Source of the DNA: an uncultured Alphaproteobacteria bacterium
Lineage (GTDB): Bacteria; Pseudomonadota; Alphaproteobacteria; GCA-2731375
Reading direction: 5' to 3'
Length of the DNA: 64,000 nt
Assembly (NCBI GenBank): GCA_951812805.1
Contig: CATOSZ010000016.1
Location: forward strand, 1-64,000
Part shown: piece by piece, positions 38,270 to 49,651 of the stretch
How the letters are laid out: the number at the start of each line of letters is the position of its first letter
Position numbering within the stretch: position 1 is the first letter of the stretch
The notes under the pieces: model-generated
Seen by the model: only the letters and a program-made list of their open reading frames with translations
Databases searched by the model: none
Told to the model about the DNA's origin: nothing
Made by a program: the position numbers and the translations under genes

Positions 38270-38561
38270 ACCCGTCCTTGCCCCCTGATTCAACCTTGGC
38301 GACGGCCCGGATGGCGGCCTCGTCACACATCAAACGCGCCGCCGCGCGTTCGTAATCCTGGTCCGAGATCTTGGCGGCACTTCCCTTGAACGACGACATG
38401 TTCATCACTCCCACATAATTGCATTCAGCGAAACGGTTGAACTAATCGGCGTCAACGGATCAGCTCGTCGACGCAACTGCAACTGTTCAGGCCGGCGGTA
38501 GGCCCTCCTGAAATTACAATCGTTTACGGGCTTGGATCGGCTCGCACGGCCGAAACCTGTC

Positions 38562-38738
38562 TCACGTCGGATCGTCGTTCTGAAAAATCAGCACAAGATG
38601 CTGCCCAACAGTGAACGTCGACGCCAAATTGGCGTTCGTCGGCGGGTCCTGGCGATCGTTGCACCGCGACTTGATGCTTGCAGCGAGATCCTGTTCGCCG
38701 AGACCGGACATATCAATTCTTTCGACAAATGTAGCCAT
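38562..38738 (-). CDS. 58-residue protein of unknown function in the lipoprotein-muramidase operon
   Basis: This short frame runs from ATG 38738 to TGA 38562 and encodes 58 residues beginning MATFVERIDMSGLGEQDLAA and ending GQHLVLIFQNDDPT. AGGAGG sits eight bases before the ATG, a near-ideal site, and the gene starts 19 bp after the stop of the upstream lipoprotein gene on the same strand, so it is very likely translated. There is no membrane segment or signal peptide; one Cys is present. It is not a family I recognise. Its place just before the muramidase gene would fit an immunity, chaperone or regulatory role, but nothing in the sequence proves this. Confidence 0.72.
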   Translation of the reverse strand: MATFVERIDMSGLGEQDLAASIKSRCNDRQDPPTNANLASTFTVGQHLVLIFQNDDPT

Positions 38739-38757
38739 GACCGAAACCTCCTATCCC

Positions 38758-39441
38758 CTAACAATCGATATCCTTGACAGCTTTCCAAACTTTATCGATT
38801 TGGTCAGCCGACGTCTCACTGGCATGGAACTTCTTGTACCCTGAGGGATACACTGCCGCCACTTTGGCACTGAAGCTCTCCGTATTGTCGTCTGTGCTGT
38901 CCGCCTTATCCTTCGCAAGGCAGGCTTTGTAGATCTTTGAAATCTTGCGTCTGGCTTTCGTCGCGCCTCCTGTTATCACGGGGACACCACCCGCAGCCTC
39001 CAACGCCTTCGCTGCTTCTTCGTCCAATTCCCCCTGCGGCGTTTTGGCGAACAGAACACCCGCACCTGGTTGTCCAACTGCGGCTCTGCCCACCGCCAGA
39101 CGTTGATAAATGACGGACTCGCCCGAACCCTGAAGGGACGTTCCGAAATAAATCTCCATCAGGACATCCGTGGACTCTTCCGCCCCCTCGGCAGCCGTCC
39201 CCTCGAGTTTCCGGTTGGTCGGAACCAGCGCCAATTCGCCACGATGGTAACCGATCTTGGCCTCCGGGGTTTGCGTCGCAGGGTTCTGCCCGACATCGAT
39301 ACCAATGACGGTCCCCGTCGCCGCGATCACATAATGGTCCTTGTTTCCGCCACAGGCGCCCAGCATCAAAAGGGAACCGATAACGACAATCACGGTGGAC
39401 CGGCGTGCGAAAACCTCACAAACTGATTTCTTCTTTGTCAT
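38758..39441 (-). CDS. Predicted lipoprotein of unknown function (second in operon)
   Basis: The protein has 227 residues. The N-terminus (MTKKKSVCEVFARRSTVIVV...LLMLGACGG) has a basic region, a hydrophobic core and the lipobox LGAC, so Cys30 is the likely lipidated residue. The mature part carries ATGTVIGIDVGQNPA...KIGYHRGELALVPTN, which recurs in weaker form in the neighbouring lipoprotein, then an alanine-rich region and a basic KARRKISKIYKACLAKD. Its ATG overlapped the stop of the ancestral upstream lipoprotein gene (ATGA). No enzymatic motif was recognised. The DNA is visibly less GC-rich than the flanking core genes, suggesting transfer. Confidence 0.85.
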   Translation of the reverse strand: MTKKKSVCEVFARRSTVIVVIGSLLMLGACGGNKDHYVIAATGTVIGIDVGQNPATQTPEAKIGYHRGELALVPTNRKLEGTAAEGAEESTDVLMEIYFGTSLQGSGESVIYQRLAVGRAAVGQPGAGVLFAKTPQGELDEEAAKALEAAGGVPVITGGATKARRKISKIYKACLAKDKADSTDDNTESFSAKVAAVYPSGYKKFHASETSADQIDKVWKAVKDIDC

Positions 39442-39466
39442 CGGCTCTCAACAACCTCGCTTTTCT

Positions 39467-41237
39467 GTAACCGGGGCAAAAGGCCGGGCCTGGGGACGGG
39501 GGGATCTGGCCTGGGTATAGGGGTGAGTCTCAACGGCCACATCTTGTGAGGCTTCCGCGTCAAGTGACCAGATATCGATGTTCGCGGCGGGAGGTCTGTG
39601 ATTCGATCCCGTCATGGCCGAATCGCTTCCGGATCTCGACGATCTTGATGTCGCCGCCCTGAAGGCGCTGGTTCTGACGCTGCTTGAGGAGCAGGCGGCC
39701 CTGCGTGCCGAGAACGCGACATTGCGCGAAGAGATCCGCCGTCTCAAAGGCCTTTCCGGGCCACCGGATATCAAGCCGAGCGGCATGGACAAGCAGGCCG
39801 TATCCCGGGGCCGGACGGGGCGGAAGGCGGGACGGCGGGCCAAGAAGGGCCGGGTTCCCATCGACGAGAGGCGGATCGTCCGGGCCGCCGTGCCGGCGGG
39901 CTCGCGCTTCAAGGGCTATGAAGACTATCTGGTTCAGGACCTGCTCTGCCGGCCGAACACTGTCCTGTTACGCCGCGAGCGCTGGCTGACGCCCGAGGGG
40001 GCCACGATCGTGGCGCCGCTGCCGGCGGGGACGCGCGGCCACTTCGGCCCGGCGCTCAGGCGTTTCGTGCTGGCGCTCTATCATGGCGGCCAGACCAGCG
40101 CGGAGCGCTTGGCGCGGCTCTTGGACGACCTCGGCATCAAGATCTCCAAGCGCCAGGTGGTGCGGTTGTTGAACGAGGGCCATGACGGCTTCGTCGCCGA
40201 GGGCGAGGCGGTGCTGCGCGCCGGCCTGGAGACGGCGCCCTGGATCAGCGTCGACGATACCGGCGCCCGCCACGCCAACCGCAACGGGGTGACGAGCGGG
40301 ATCGGCAACGACGCCTTCGCTTGGTTCGCCACGACGTTTTCCAAGAGCCGCTTGAACTTCCTGGAACGGCTGCGGGCCGGCCACGCGGACTATGTGCTCA
40401 ATGCCGCCGCCTTCGCCTACATGGCCGAGCGCGACCTGGCCGCATCGGTGATCGCCCGTCTGGCCGAGGGCTGCCCGCGGCGCTTCACCAACGAAGATGC
40501 CTGGCTGGCCCACCTGGGGCGGCTCGCCATCACCGGGCACGGGGACGGGCGCGGGGCCGCGCGGACCGCCACCGAGGGGGCGCTGTGGGGCGCCATCGCC
40601 GCGCACGGCCTGCTCAGGGGCACGGCCGCGGGCGCCTGCGTCGTCCTGAGTGACGATGCTGGCCAGTTCAACGTCGGCCGCCACGCGCTCTGCTGGGTCC
40701 ATGCGGAGCGCTTGATCCACAAGCTGATGACCTTCTCCCGGAGCCAGCGGCGCGAGAAGGAACACATCCAGGCACGGCTCTGGCAACTCTACGCCGATCT
40801 CAAAGCCTATCGCGAAAGGCCGGCGCCAGGACGGCGGGCCCACCTGGCATGCCGCTTCGATGCGCTCTTCGCGACCAAGACCGGATTCCTCCGCCTCGAC
40901 CGGCTCCTGGCTCGCCTGCATGCCAACCGCGACGAACTGCTCGTCGTCCTCGACCGCCCGGAGGTCCCGCTCAACACCAACGGCGCGGAACGCGACATCC
41001 GCGCCATGGTCACAAGGCGAAAATTCTCCGGCGGCACACGCTCCGAGGACGGCAAGCAGGCCCGAGACACATTCCTCGGCCTCTACAAGACCTGCCAGAA
41101 ACTTGGCCTCTCCTTCTGGGATTATCTCGGCGACCGCCTCAAGGTCCCCGGCGCCCCACCCGTGCCCCCACTGCCGATCCTCGTCAGACAACGCTGCATC
41201 GAAATGGCTTGACCGCCCGGGGTTTTGCCCCTGTTAC
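39467..41237 (+). mobile_element. IS66-family (ISBst12-like) element, copy 3
   Basis: The element is 1771 bp, with ends as in copies 1 and 2 and perfect 8-bp repeats GCTTTTCT at 39459-39466 and 41238-41245. It lies in the first lipoprotein gene, in the same direction as copy 2, about 1.2 kb from it. Confidence 0.96.
39614..41212 (+). CDS. IS66-family transposase (copy 3)
   Basis: A 532-residue protein, identical in translation to copies 1 and 2, with an intact DDE core. Identity of all three copies points to recent transposition. Confidence 0.95.
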   Translation: MAESLPDLDDLDVAALKALVLTLLEEQAALRAENATLREEIRRLKGLSGPPDIKPSGMDKQAVSRGRTGRKAGRRAKKGRVPIDERRIVRAAVPAGSRFKGYEDYLVQDLLCRPNTVLLRRERWLTPEGATIVAPLPAGTRGHFGPALRRFVLALYHGGQTSAERLARLLDDLGIKISKRQVVRLLNEGHDGFVAEGEAVLRAGLETAPWISVDDTGARHANRNGVTSGIGNDAFAWFATTFSKSRLNFLERLRAGHADYVLNAAAFAYMAERDLAASVIARLAEGCPRRFTNEDAWLAHLGRLAITGHGDGRGAARTATEGALWGAIAAHGLLRGTAAGACVVLSDDAGQFNVGRHALCWVHAERLIHKLMTFSRSQRREKEHIQARLWQLYADLKAYRERPAPGRRAHLACRFDALFATKTGFLRLDRLLARLHANRDELLVVLDRPEVPLNTNGAERDIRAMVTRRKFSGGTRSEDGKQARDTFLGLYKTCQKLGLSFWDYLGDRLKVPGAPPVPPLPILVRQRCIEMA

Positions 41238-41615
41238 GCTTTTCTGCATCGACAAAACTCTGGCGCTCTCGGTATCTATACGCACCACGCCGGACTTGTC
41301 GGACATTTCCACACGGACATCTTCGGCACTGTCGGGAACCTGTACTGCCATGCTATTCGTATATCCCACGCTGAGGGATATTCCCGGGGCATTGGTAACG
41401 GTTACGCCAAGCGCCTTCACTCGTGTTGCCCGTACGGCATCACTCACGCTCGGCTTCGTCATGGTAAAAATCCCGAACCCAAGGATCAAATAGGTTTCTG
41501 TCGAACTGGTTTTCTTGTCATCGATGGGCAGTACAAAAAGGCCGGCAGCTTGGCCACCACACCCGGAAAGAAATAGGGTCAGCACAAAAGAGGCCAACAG
41601 GCAGCCTCGACGCAT

Positions 41616-41882
41616 TACATATGCTGAAAGGATAACCCCATTGGGGATTCGTTGAAAAAGCAAAATATGCCCCCGTCGCATAGCCACGGATACTGGGCCA
41701 ATATCCTCACATAATTCCATCAGCCGGTCCAGAATTTTCTTTGTTGAGAAACTTATTTTGTATTCCTTAATATATGAATTCGCGAACTACGAAACCGGCA
41801 TTCATCGGGATTTTCGCGTCCGCCCTCACTCGATCCGGGTCGCCCGGGTAGGAGCCACCTGTTCATCCGATACCGAGAGACC
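41616..41882 (-). promoter_or_regulatory. AT-rich leader upstream of the lipoprotein-muramidase operon
   Basis: No convincing gene lies here. The part at about 41735-41785 is strikingly AT-rich for this window (minus strand TATATTAAGGAATACAAAAT) and probably holds the operon promoter, but no clear pair of -35 and -10 boxes could be fixed. An in-frame ATG at 41720 would extend the lipoprotein by 35 residues and destroy its signal peptide, so it is not used. Confidence 0.4.
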
Positions 41883-42383
41883 CTAGAAATCAAACGCCAC
41901 TTGCCGGGCCGTCGAAAGATGGACGACGTCGAAACCATGCTCCTCCGTAAGACACATGGCAAGGAGGGAGCGATGGCAGCGTACCGGATCTGCCTCCATG
42001 CACATGAGGGCGACGCGGCACGCGCGGGCCCGGGCCACAGCCTCGTCCCGCGCAGCGCTGGCGGCGAGCGTCTGCAGATGCGCGAGGTAGCCGGCGCGAT
42101 AGGCCACGCGGTCACCGCTTCGGGCCACCGCGCGAAGCGCGTCGGGGCTGCCGAGCGGGGAGAGGTGCAGATAGTCGATGCCGGCGCCGGCGAGATGGCC
42201 GGCGAGCGCTCGCTTGGTGAAATCGGGATTGCGCGACCAGGGGTTGAAACGAACGTCGATCAGCAGGGCGATGCGGGCCTCGGCCAGGGTCTCGAGAAAA
42301 CGGGCGAGGCCGGCGCCTTCATAGCCGGCGGTCCACAGGCGCGGCGGCTCAGCGCAGGTGGTCGCGGGCGAAGGCGCGGACAT
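41883..42383 (-). CDS. DUF488-family protein
   Basis: The protein has 166 residues. The DUF488 pattern is clear: TAGYEGAGLARFLETL near the start, LIDVRFNPWSRNPDF, YLHLSPLGSP, and the conserved ALMCMEADPVRCHRSLLA with its paired Cys. The biochemical role of the family is not established. The start lies 35 bp inside the end of the upstream epoxide hydrolase gene; no good ribosome site is visible, so coupling to that gene is likely. Confidence 0.88.
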   Translation of the reverse strand: MSAPSPATTCAEPPRLWTAGYEGAGLARFLETLAEARIALLIDVRFNPWSRNPDFTKRALAGHLAGAGIDYLHLSPLGSPDALRAVARSGDRVAYRAGYLAHLQTLAASAARDEAVARARACRVALMCMEADPVRCHRSLLAMCLTEEHGFDVVHLSTARQVAFDF

Positions 42384-43518
42384 CGTCGATCAACAGGGGG
42401 CCGTTTTCGAGCGCGACGAAGTGGCCACCCGTCGCCACGTCGTTGCGCCGGTCGACCCGGCCAACGCGGGCGAGCCAGCTGGTCGGCGGCGGCGGCACCA
42501 GATCCAGCGGCACCAGCTGATAGGCGCACGGCACCTCGATCCGCCGGTCGGCAGGCGCCCGGCCGTCACCGGATTCGCGGAAGCCGCGATAAAGCCAGGT
42601 CGAGGAATTGATCGATTCCGTGACCCAGTAGATCATCACGTTGGTCAGCAGCTGGTCCATGGTGAACAACGGCTCGGCCGCCTCGGGCGTGGTCCAGCCG
42701 TGAAACTTCTCGACGATCCAGGCGGCCAGGCCGGCCGGGCTGTCCATCAGGCTCCAGGCCAGGGTCTCCGACTTGGTCGCGTGGGTGTCCTGATAGGCGG
42801 TCTCGTATTTCATACGCCCGCGCGCGGCGGCGATCCAGCGTGTCTCCTCCTCGCTGAGCGGCGCATCCTCGGGCCCGGTCGAGGGGCGCAGGCCAGCCAT
42901 GTTCAGATGCGCACCGACCACGTTCTCCGGATAGTCGAGCGCCATCCAGGCGGAGATGATGGCACCCCAATCGCCACCCTGCACCATGAACCGCTCGATC
43001 CCGAGGGTCTCCGTCATCAAGCGGTGCATCAGCGCCGCGATGGCGCGCGGCCCGATCGGCCCCGGCGGCGGCGCGGAAAAGCCGTAGCCCGGAAGCGAAG
43101 GCACGACGACCTCGAACGCATCGGCCGCCGCGCCGCCGTGCGCCGAAGGACGGGTGAGCGGGCCGATCACCTCCTGAAATTCGAAGACGGAGCCGGGCCA
43201 ACCGTGCAAGAGCAGCAGCGGCATCGCCGCCCCGCCCTCGCCGGCCTGGTGAATGAAGTGCATCTCCAGCGGGGCCTCCGCCCCGTCCAGCGCGACCGGC
43301 GCGGTGAAATGGTCGAAACGGTTGAGCGCCGCCTCCGCCGCCCGCCAGTCGTAGCCGTCGCGCCAGTAGTCCAGCAGGCGGGCCATATAGCCGGCGTTCA
43401 TGCCGTGCGCCCAGCCCGCGTCGCGCGGCGCCGCCCGGGGCGCGCGGGTTCGCGCCAGCCGTTCCGCCAGATCGCTCAGGACCTCGTCCGCGACGTCGAT
43501 GCGGAAGGGGGTGGGCAC
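42349..43518 (-). CDS. Epoxide hydrolase (alpha/beta hydrolase with EHN domain)
   Basis: The protein has 389 residues. The N-terminal EHN domain (FRIDVADEVLSDLAERLARTR, YDWRAAEAALNRFDHF) is followed by the alpha/beta hydrolase core: oxyanion HGWPGSVFEFQ, nucleophile Asp in VQGGDWGAIIS, and catalytic His in VATGGHFVALE. Together these are typical of microsomal-type epoxide hydrolases opening epoxides to diols. The GTG at 43518 is chosen because the EHN domain begins there and longer starts would lie inside secA. It begins five bases after the secA stop, so it is probably in the same transcript. Confidence 0.92.
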   Translation of the reverse strand: MPTPFRIDVADEVLSDLAERLARTRAPRAAPRDAGWAHGMNAGYMARLLDYWRDGYDWRAAEAALNRFDHFTAPVALDGAEAPLEMHFIHQAGEGGAAMPLLLLHGWPGSVFEFQEVIGPLTRPSAHGGAAADAFEVVVPSLPGYGFSAPPPGPIGPRAIAALMHRLMTETLGIERFMVQGGDWGAIISAWMALDYPENVVGAHLNMAGLRPSTGPEDAPLSEEETRWIAAARGRMKYETAYQDTHATKSETLAWSLMDSPAGLAAWIVEKFHGWTTPEAAEPLFTMDQLLTNVMIYWVTESINSSTWLYRGFRESGDGRAPADRRIEVPCAYQLVPLDLVPPPPTSWLARVGRVDRRNDVATGGHFVALENGPLLIDDVRAFARDHLR

Positions 43519-43522
43519 CGAT

Positions 43523-46267
<2,745 letters not shown>

Positions 46268-46519
46268 GAATGGCCCTCGTTGCAGGCGGGGGGCGGGATG
46301 CCGAAAGGCCGGCCGAAACCCCTCCCACCTCGTCGCCAGACATAAGCACCGGGGCCTTCACTGTCAACGCGCCGGGGCCGTCGTGGCGCAAGCGCAGAGG
46401 TGCAAAAACCACGCTTGCATGTCGGCGCGCTTGGCACGATCATGCGCGCCGGGCGGGGCACGTGGCCACCATGGGGCGTCGACGTCGGTACGCGCCCTGA
46501 ACGCGAAGGATTTCCCATC

Positions 46520-47458
46520 ATGCGCTTACTTTCCCCGCTCGCGGCCCTGGCGCCGGCGTGCGTCCTGTTGATCGCCTCGGCCACACTAGCGCCGCTCGCC
46601 GCGCAGACCGCCCAGGGCGGGCAGACCCAGGCCCCCGCCGCCTCGGCCGCCGCCACCACGGACACCGCTGCCTCGGGCGACCGGGTCGTGGCCCGGATCG
46701 GCGACGACCCACTCTATCTCTCGGACCTGATCGTCGAACAGCTGGCCCTGCCGCCGCAGTACCAGCAGGTCCCGCTGGATCAGATCTTCCCGCAGCTGGT
46801 CACCCGGGTGATCGAGCGGCGTCTGATGGCGGCCGAGGCGGAACGCGCCGGCATGCAGGACGACCCGGACATCGCCCGCCTGCTGCGCCGGGCCCGTGAT
46901 CTGGTGCTGCTGGAGGCCTATGCGACCAAGCATATCCAGCCCCTGCTGACCGAGGCCGCGGTGCGCGCGCGTTATGAACGCGACCATACCGGCGCCGGCG
47001 GCTCGGGCGAGGACGAGGTTCACGCCCGCCATATCCTGGTCAAGAGCGAGGCCGACGCGCTCGCCGTCATCGCCGAGTTGAACGGCGGCGCCGACTTCGC
47101 CGAGCTGGCGAAGACCCGCTCGACGGGCCCCTCCGGCCCGCGCGGCGGCGACCTGGGCTTCTTCGCGAAAAGCGCCATGGTTCCCCCCTTCGCCGAGGCG
47201 GCCTTCGCGCTGCAGCCGGGCGACGTCTCCGGCCCGGTGGAGACCCAGTTCGGCTGGCACGTGATCAAGGTCGAAGAACGCCGCCAGTCCGCCGGCCCGA
47301 AGTTCGAGGAGGTCCGCGACCAGGTCCGCGGCCAGATCGCGCAGGAGGAGTTGGGCAAGATCCTCGACGGCCTGCGCGAGCAGCACAAGGTCGAGATCTA
47401 CACCCTCGACGGCAAGCCCGTGGTCGGGCCGGGCGGGGCGGCGCCAGCAAGCAAGTAG
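46520..47458 (+). CDS. Parvulin-type peptidyl-prolyl cis-trans isomerase, exported
   Basis: The protein has 312 residues. A signal peptide (MRLLSPLAALAPACVLLIASATLAPLAAQ) directs it to the periplasm. A SurA-N-like helical region (about 55-150) comes before the rotamase domain (about 165-265): HARHILVKSEADA, GADFAELAKTRSTGPSG, GGDLGFFAKSAMVPPFAEAAF and FGWHVIKVEER. GAAGGA lies about nine bases before the ATG. It assists folding of exported proteins, which suits its position next to secA. Confidence 0.94.
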   Translation: MRLLSPLAALAPACVLLIASATLAPLAAQTAQGGQTQAPAASAAATTDTAASGDRVVARIGDDPLYLSDLIVEQLALPPQYQQVPLDQIFPQLVTRVIERRLMAAEAERAGMQDDPDIARLLRRARDLVLLEAYATKHIQPLLTEAAVRARYERDHTGAGGSGEDEVHARHILVKSEADALAVIAELNGGADFAELAKTRSTGPSGPRGGDLGFFAKSAMVPPFAEAAFALQPGDVSGPVETQFGWHVIKVEERRQSAGPKFEEVRDQVRGQIAQEELGKILDGLREQHKVEIYTLDGKPVVGPGGAAPASK

Positions 47459-47507
47459 GAGAGGCGCCCGGTTCCCATTTTCCGTGCCGTCCCGCATCTG
47501 TCCAGCC

Positions 47508-48224
47508 ATGGATTGGTACACCACCACCCGCCTCTCCGATGACGTCACCCTGATCACCGAGCGGCGCATCCAGCCCTACTTCCGTTGCAATATCTGGCAT
47601 GTGCGCGGGCGGGACCGCGACATGCTGGTCGACAGCGGGATGGGCCTGGTCAGTCTGCGCGAGGCGGTGCCGCTGGTGACCGAGAAGAGCTGCCTCGCCG
47701 TCGCCTCGCACAGTCACTACGACCATATCGGCGGCCACCACGAATTCGCGGAGCGCCTGGCGCATCCCGCGGAAGCGGCGATCCTGGCCTGCCCGGACCG
47801 CAGGGCCACGCTGGCCGCCGACTTCGCGACGGACGAGATCTTCGAGGGCGCGCCGCCGCCCGGCTGGGCCGCCGCCGAATACGCCGTGCGGGCCGCGCCG
47901 GTCACGCGGACCATCGACGACGGCGACATCGTCGACCTCGGCGACCGGCGCTTCGAGGTCCTGCACCTGCCCGGGCACTCGCCCGGCGGGATCGGCCTTT
48001 GGGAGCGCGAAACCGGCGTGCTGTTCACCGGGGATACGCTCTATGACGGACCCTTGGGCGAGGGTCTGCCGGGTGAAGACCGGGCGGCCTGGCGGCGCAG
48101 CATGGAACGGCTGTCGGCCCTCCCCGCCCGCGTCGTCCATGGTGGCCATTTTCCGAGCCACGACGGCGCCCGTCACCGGGAACTCCTCCGCGATTGGCTG
48201 GCACGCGACGACGCGCGGGCTTGA
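47508..48224 (+). CDS. Metallo-beta-lactamase-fold hydrolase
   Basis: The protein has 238 residues. The two-metal motif is HSHYDHIGG (HxHxDH), with further ligands in LHLPGHSPGGIG, FTGDTLYDG and VVHGGHFPS. It is a general MBL-fold hydrolase of the glyoxalase II/lactonase type; the substrate is unknown. ATG 47508 is taken as start because the fold begins at once; an upstream ATG eight codons earlier is possible. It follows the isomerase gene by 49 bp. Confidence 0.88.
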   Translation: MDWYTTTRLSDDVTLITERRIQPYFRCNIWHVRGRDRDMLVDSGMGLVSLREAVPLVTEKSCLAVASHSHYDHIGGHHEFAERLAHPAEAAILACPDRRATLAADFATDEIFEGAPPPGWAAAEYAVRAAPVTRTIDDGDIVDLGDRRFEVLHLPGHSPGGIGLWERETGVLFTGDTLYDGPLGEGLPGEDRAAWRRSMERLSALPARVVHGGHFPSHDGARHRELLRDWLARDDARA

Positions 48225-48328
48225 GCGACCTGCCCGTACCGCGGCACATCTCTTCAAGTCTTCGCCAGTGGCTGGCGGGACCGCAACGGCGCTGCTATCT
48301 TGCCGCGCTTCGTCCCGGGAACCGCTGC

Positions 48329-49567
48329 ATGACCACCTCCGACGACATTGAAATGCGCGCGCTGTTCGACGCCGTGCCGGTCTCGGTGCGGGTCGAGGAT
48401 CTCTCCGGCATCAAGCGGCGCATCGACGCCTTGGGCATCGCGGATCCCGGCGAGTTTTCGCACTATCTGGATCGCCATCCGGATTTCATCGCCGCCTGCG
48501 CCGGTGAAATCCGGGTCGTCGACGTCAACGCATCGGCACTCGAACTGCATGGCTTCGCCACGCGCGAGGCATTCATCGATACGGTCACGCAGAACTTCAC
48601 CGAAAAGCACTTACGGGCGATCCGCGGCGGCATCGAAGCGATCCATGCCGGCAAGACATTGCTGGAGTTCGAGTCGACCATCACCCGCAACGACGGCACC
48701 AGCCGCATCGTCATGGTCCGCTGGACCGTGCCGCCCGGCAACGAGGCGACCTATGCCCGCACCCTGCTGACCTCGACGGACATCACGGACCTGCGCCGGG
48801 CCGAGGAGATGCTGCGCCACTCCCAGAAGCTGGAAGCGATCGGCCAGATCGCCGGCGGCGTGGCGCACGATTTCAACAACCTGCTGGCGGTGATCCACGG
48901 CAACGCCGAACTGCTGGACACCCACGACGGCCCGATCACGGAGCTGACCGCCAGCATTCGCCGCGCGACCCGGCGGGGCGCCGAACTCACCCAGCGACTG
49001 CTCGCCTTTTCGGGCCGCCAGCCGCTCAGGCCCCGGGCGATCGACCTGGCCGGCCTGGTGGATTCCATGACCGCACTGCTGTCGCGCACGCTCGGGTCCG
49101 CCATCACCGTCGAAACGCGGATCGACCCGGACGTCCGCCCGATCCTGGCGGATCCCGGCCAGGTCGAAAGCGCCCTGCTGAACCTGGCGCTCAACGCCCG
49201 CGATGCGATGGCGATCGGTGGGCGGCTGGTCATCTCCGCCGGGAATGTCGGCGCGGACAGGGCCGGCGAGGGCCGACAGGGGCAAGCCTATCTTTCCATT
49301 ACCGACAGCGGCACAGGCATGTCCGCGGAGGTGCGCGAGCGGGCGTTCGAGCCGTTCTTCACGACCAAGGAGATCGGCAAGGGCAGCGGCCTCGGCCTCT
49401 CGATGGTCTATGGTTTCGCCCGGCAATCCGGTGGCAGCGTCGAGATCGACAGCGACGAGGGACGCGGCACGACGGTGACGATCTATCTGCCCTGCGGCGA
49501 GACCCCCGCCGAAGCGGTGGAAGACGCGGCGACGAGCCTGCCGCCGCGCGGCGACAACCAGATGTGA
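48329..49567 (+). pseudogene. PAS histidine kinase, 3'-truncated by IS21 copy 2
   Basis: The remaining 412 residues hold an N-terminal region and a PAS-like domain (about 50-155), HisKA with His180 in GGVAHDFNNLLAV, and a complete ATPase domain ([51 protein letters not shown]). IS21 begins at 49563, so the final Met and the TGA are IS-derived. Kinases of this GGVAHDFNN class commonly carry a receiver domain about 20 residues after the ATPase domain, which is just where the break lies; loss of such a domain is inferred. The kinase core may still be made. Confidence 0.85.
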
Positions 49568-49651
49568 ATCGGCATGCAAAACTGACCCACTTTGGTGGGT
49601 TATGAGCGGTAAGAATTGACCCACCTGGAACGCTAGCATCCGCACGGAACA

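Larger units (their letters stand above)
35811..38399 (-). pseudogene. N-acetylmuramidase with C-terminal peptidoglycan-binding domain, split by IS66 copy 2
   Basis: The first 41 or so codons lie at 38399-38278 and the rest at 36498-35811. Removing IS66 copy 2 and one ACCCGTCC repeat restores one frame of 269 residues across the junction (VESGGKDGFLPDGRPKILFE). The N-terminal part (about 10-185) is an N-acetylmuramidase of the DUF3380 type; Glu37 in KVESGG is the likely catalytic acid. The C-terminal part (about 195-265; IQAALNRFGA...VDGITGPATREAIRQFQ) is a PG_binding_1 domain. There is no signal peptide, as in phage endolysins. ATG 38399 follows GGGAG by eight bases. It was the last gene of the operon starting at 41615. 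Confidence 0.92.
39438..41615 (-). pseudogene. Predicted lipoprotein (first in operon), split by IS66 copy 3 near its 3' end
   Basis: The gene starts at ATG 41615 with a lipoprotein signal (MRRGCLLASFVLTLFLSGCGG; lipobox LSGC). It reads to 41246 and resumes, after IS66 copy 3 and one GCTTTTCT repeat, at 39466 to the TGA at 39438. The restored protein has 132 residues and ends MQKSEVVESR. The insertion replaces only the last seven or so residues with IS-encoded ones (the read-through ends at 41184), so a near-complete product may still be made. What is lost is coupling to the downstream gene, whose ATG overlapped this stop. The core (RVKALGVTVTNAPGISLSVGY...VQVP) resembles part of the second lipoprotein. 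Function unknown. Confidence 0.85.

Noticed and set aside
38415-38490. Possible 25-codon leader peptide before the muramidase (TTG start, stop overlapping GTGATG)
   Set aside because: An AGGAGGG lies upstream, but the spacing to the TTG is too long and the peptide has no features; too weak to list as a gene.
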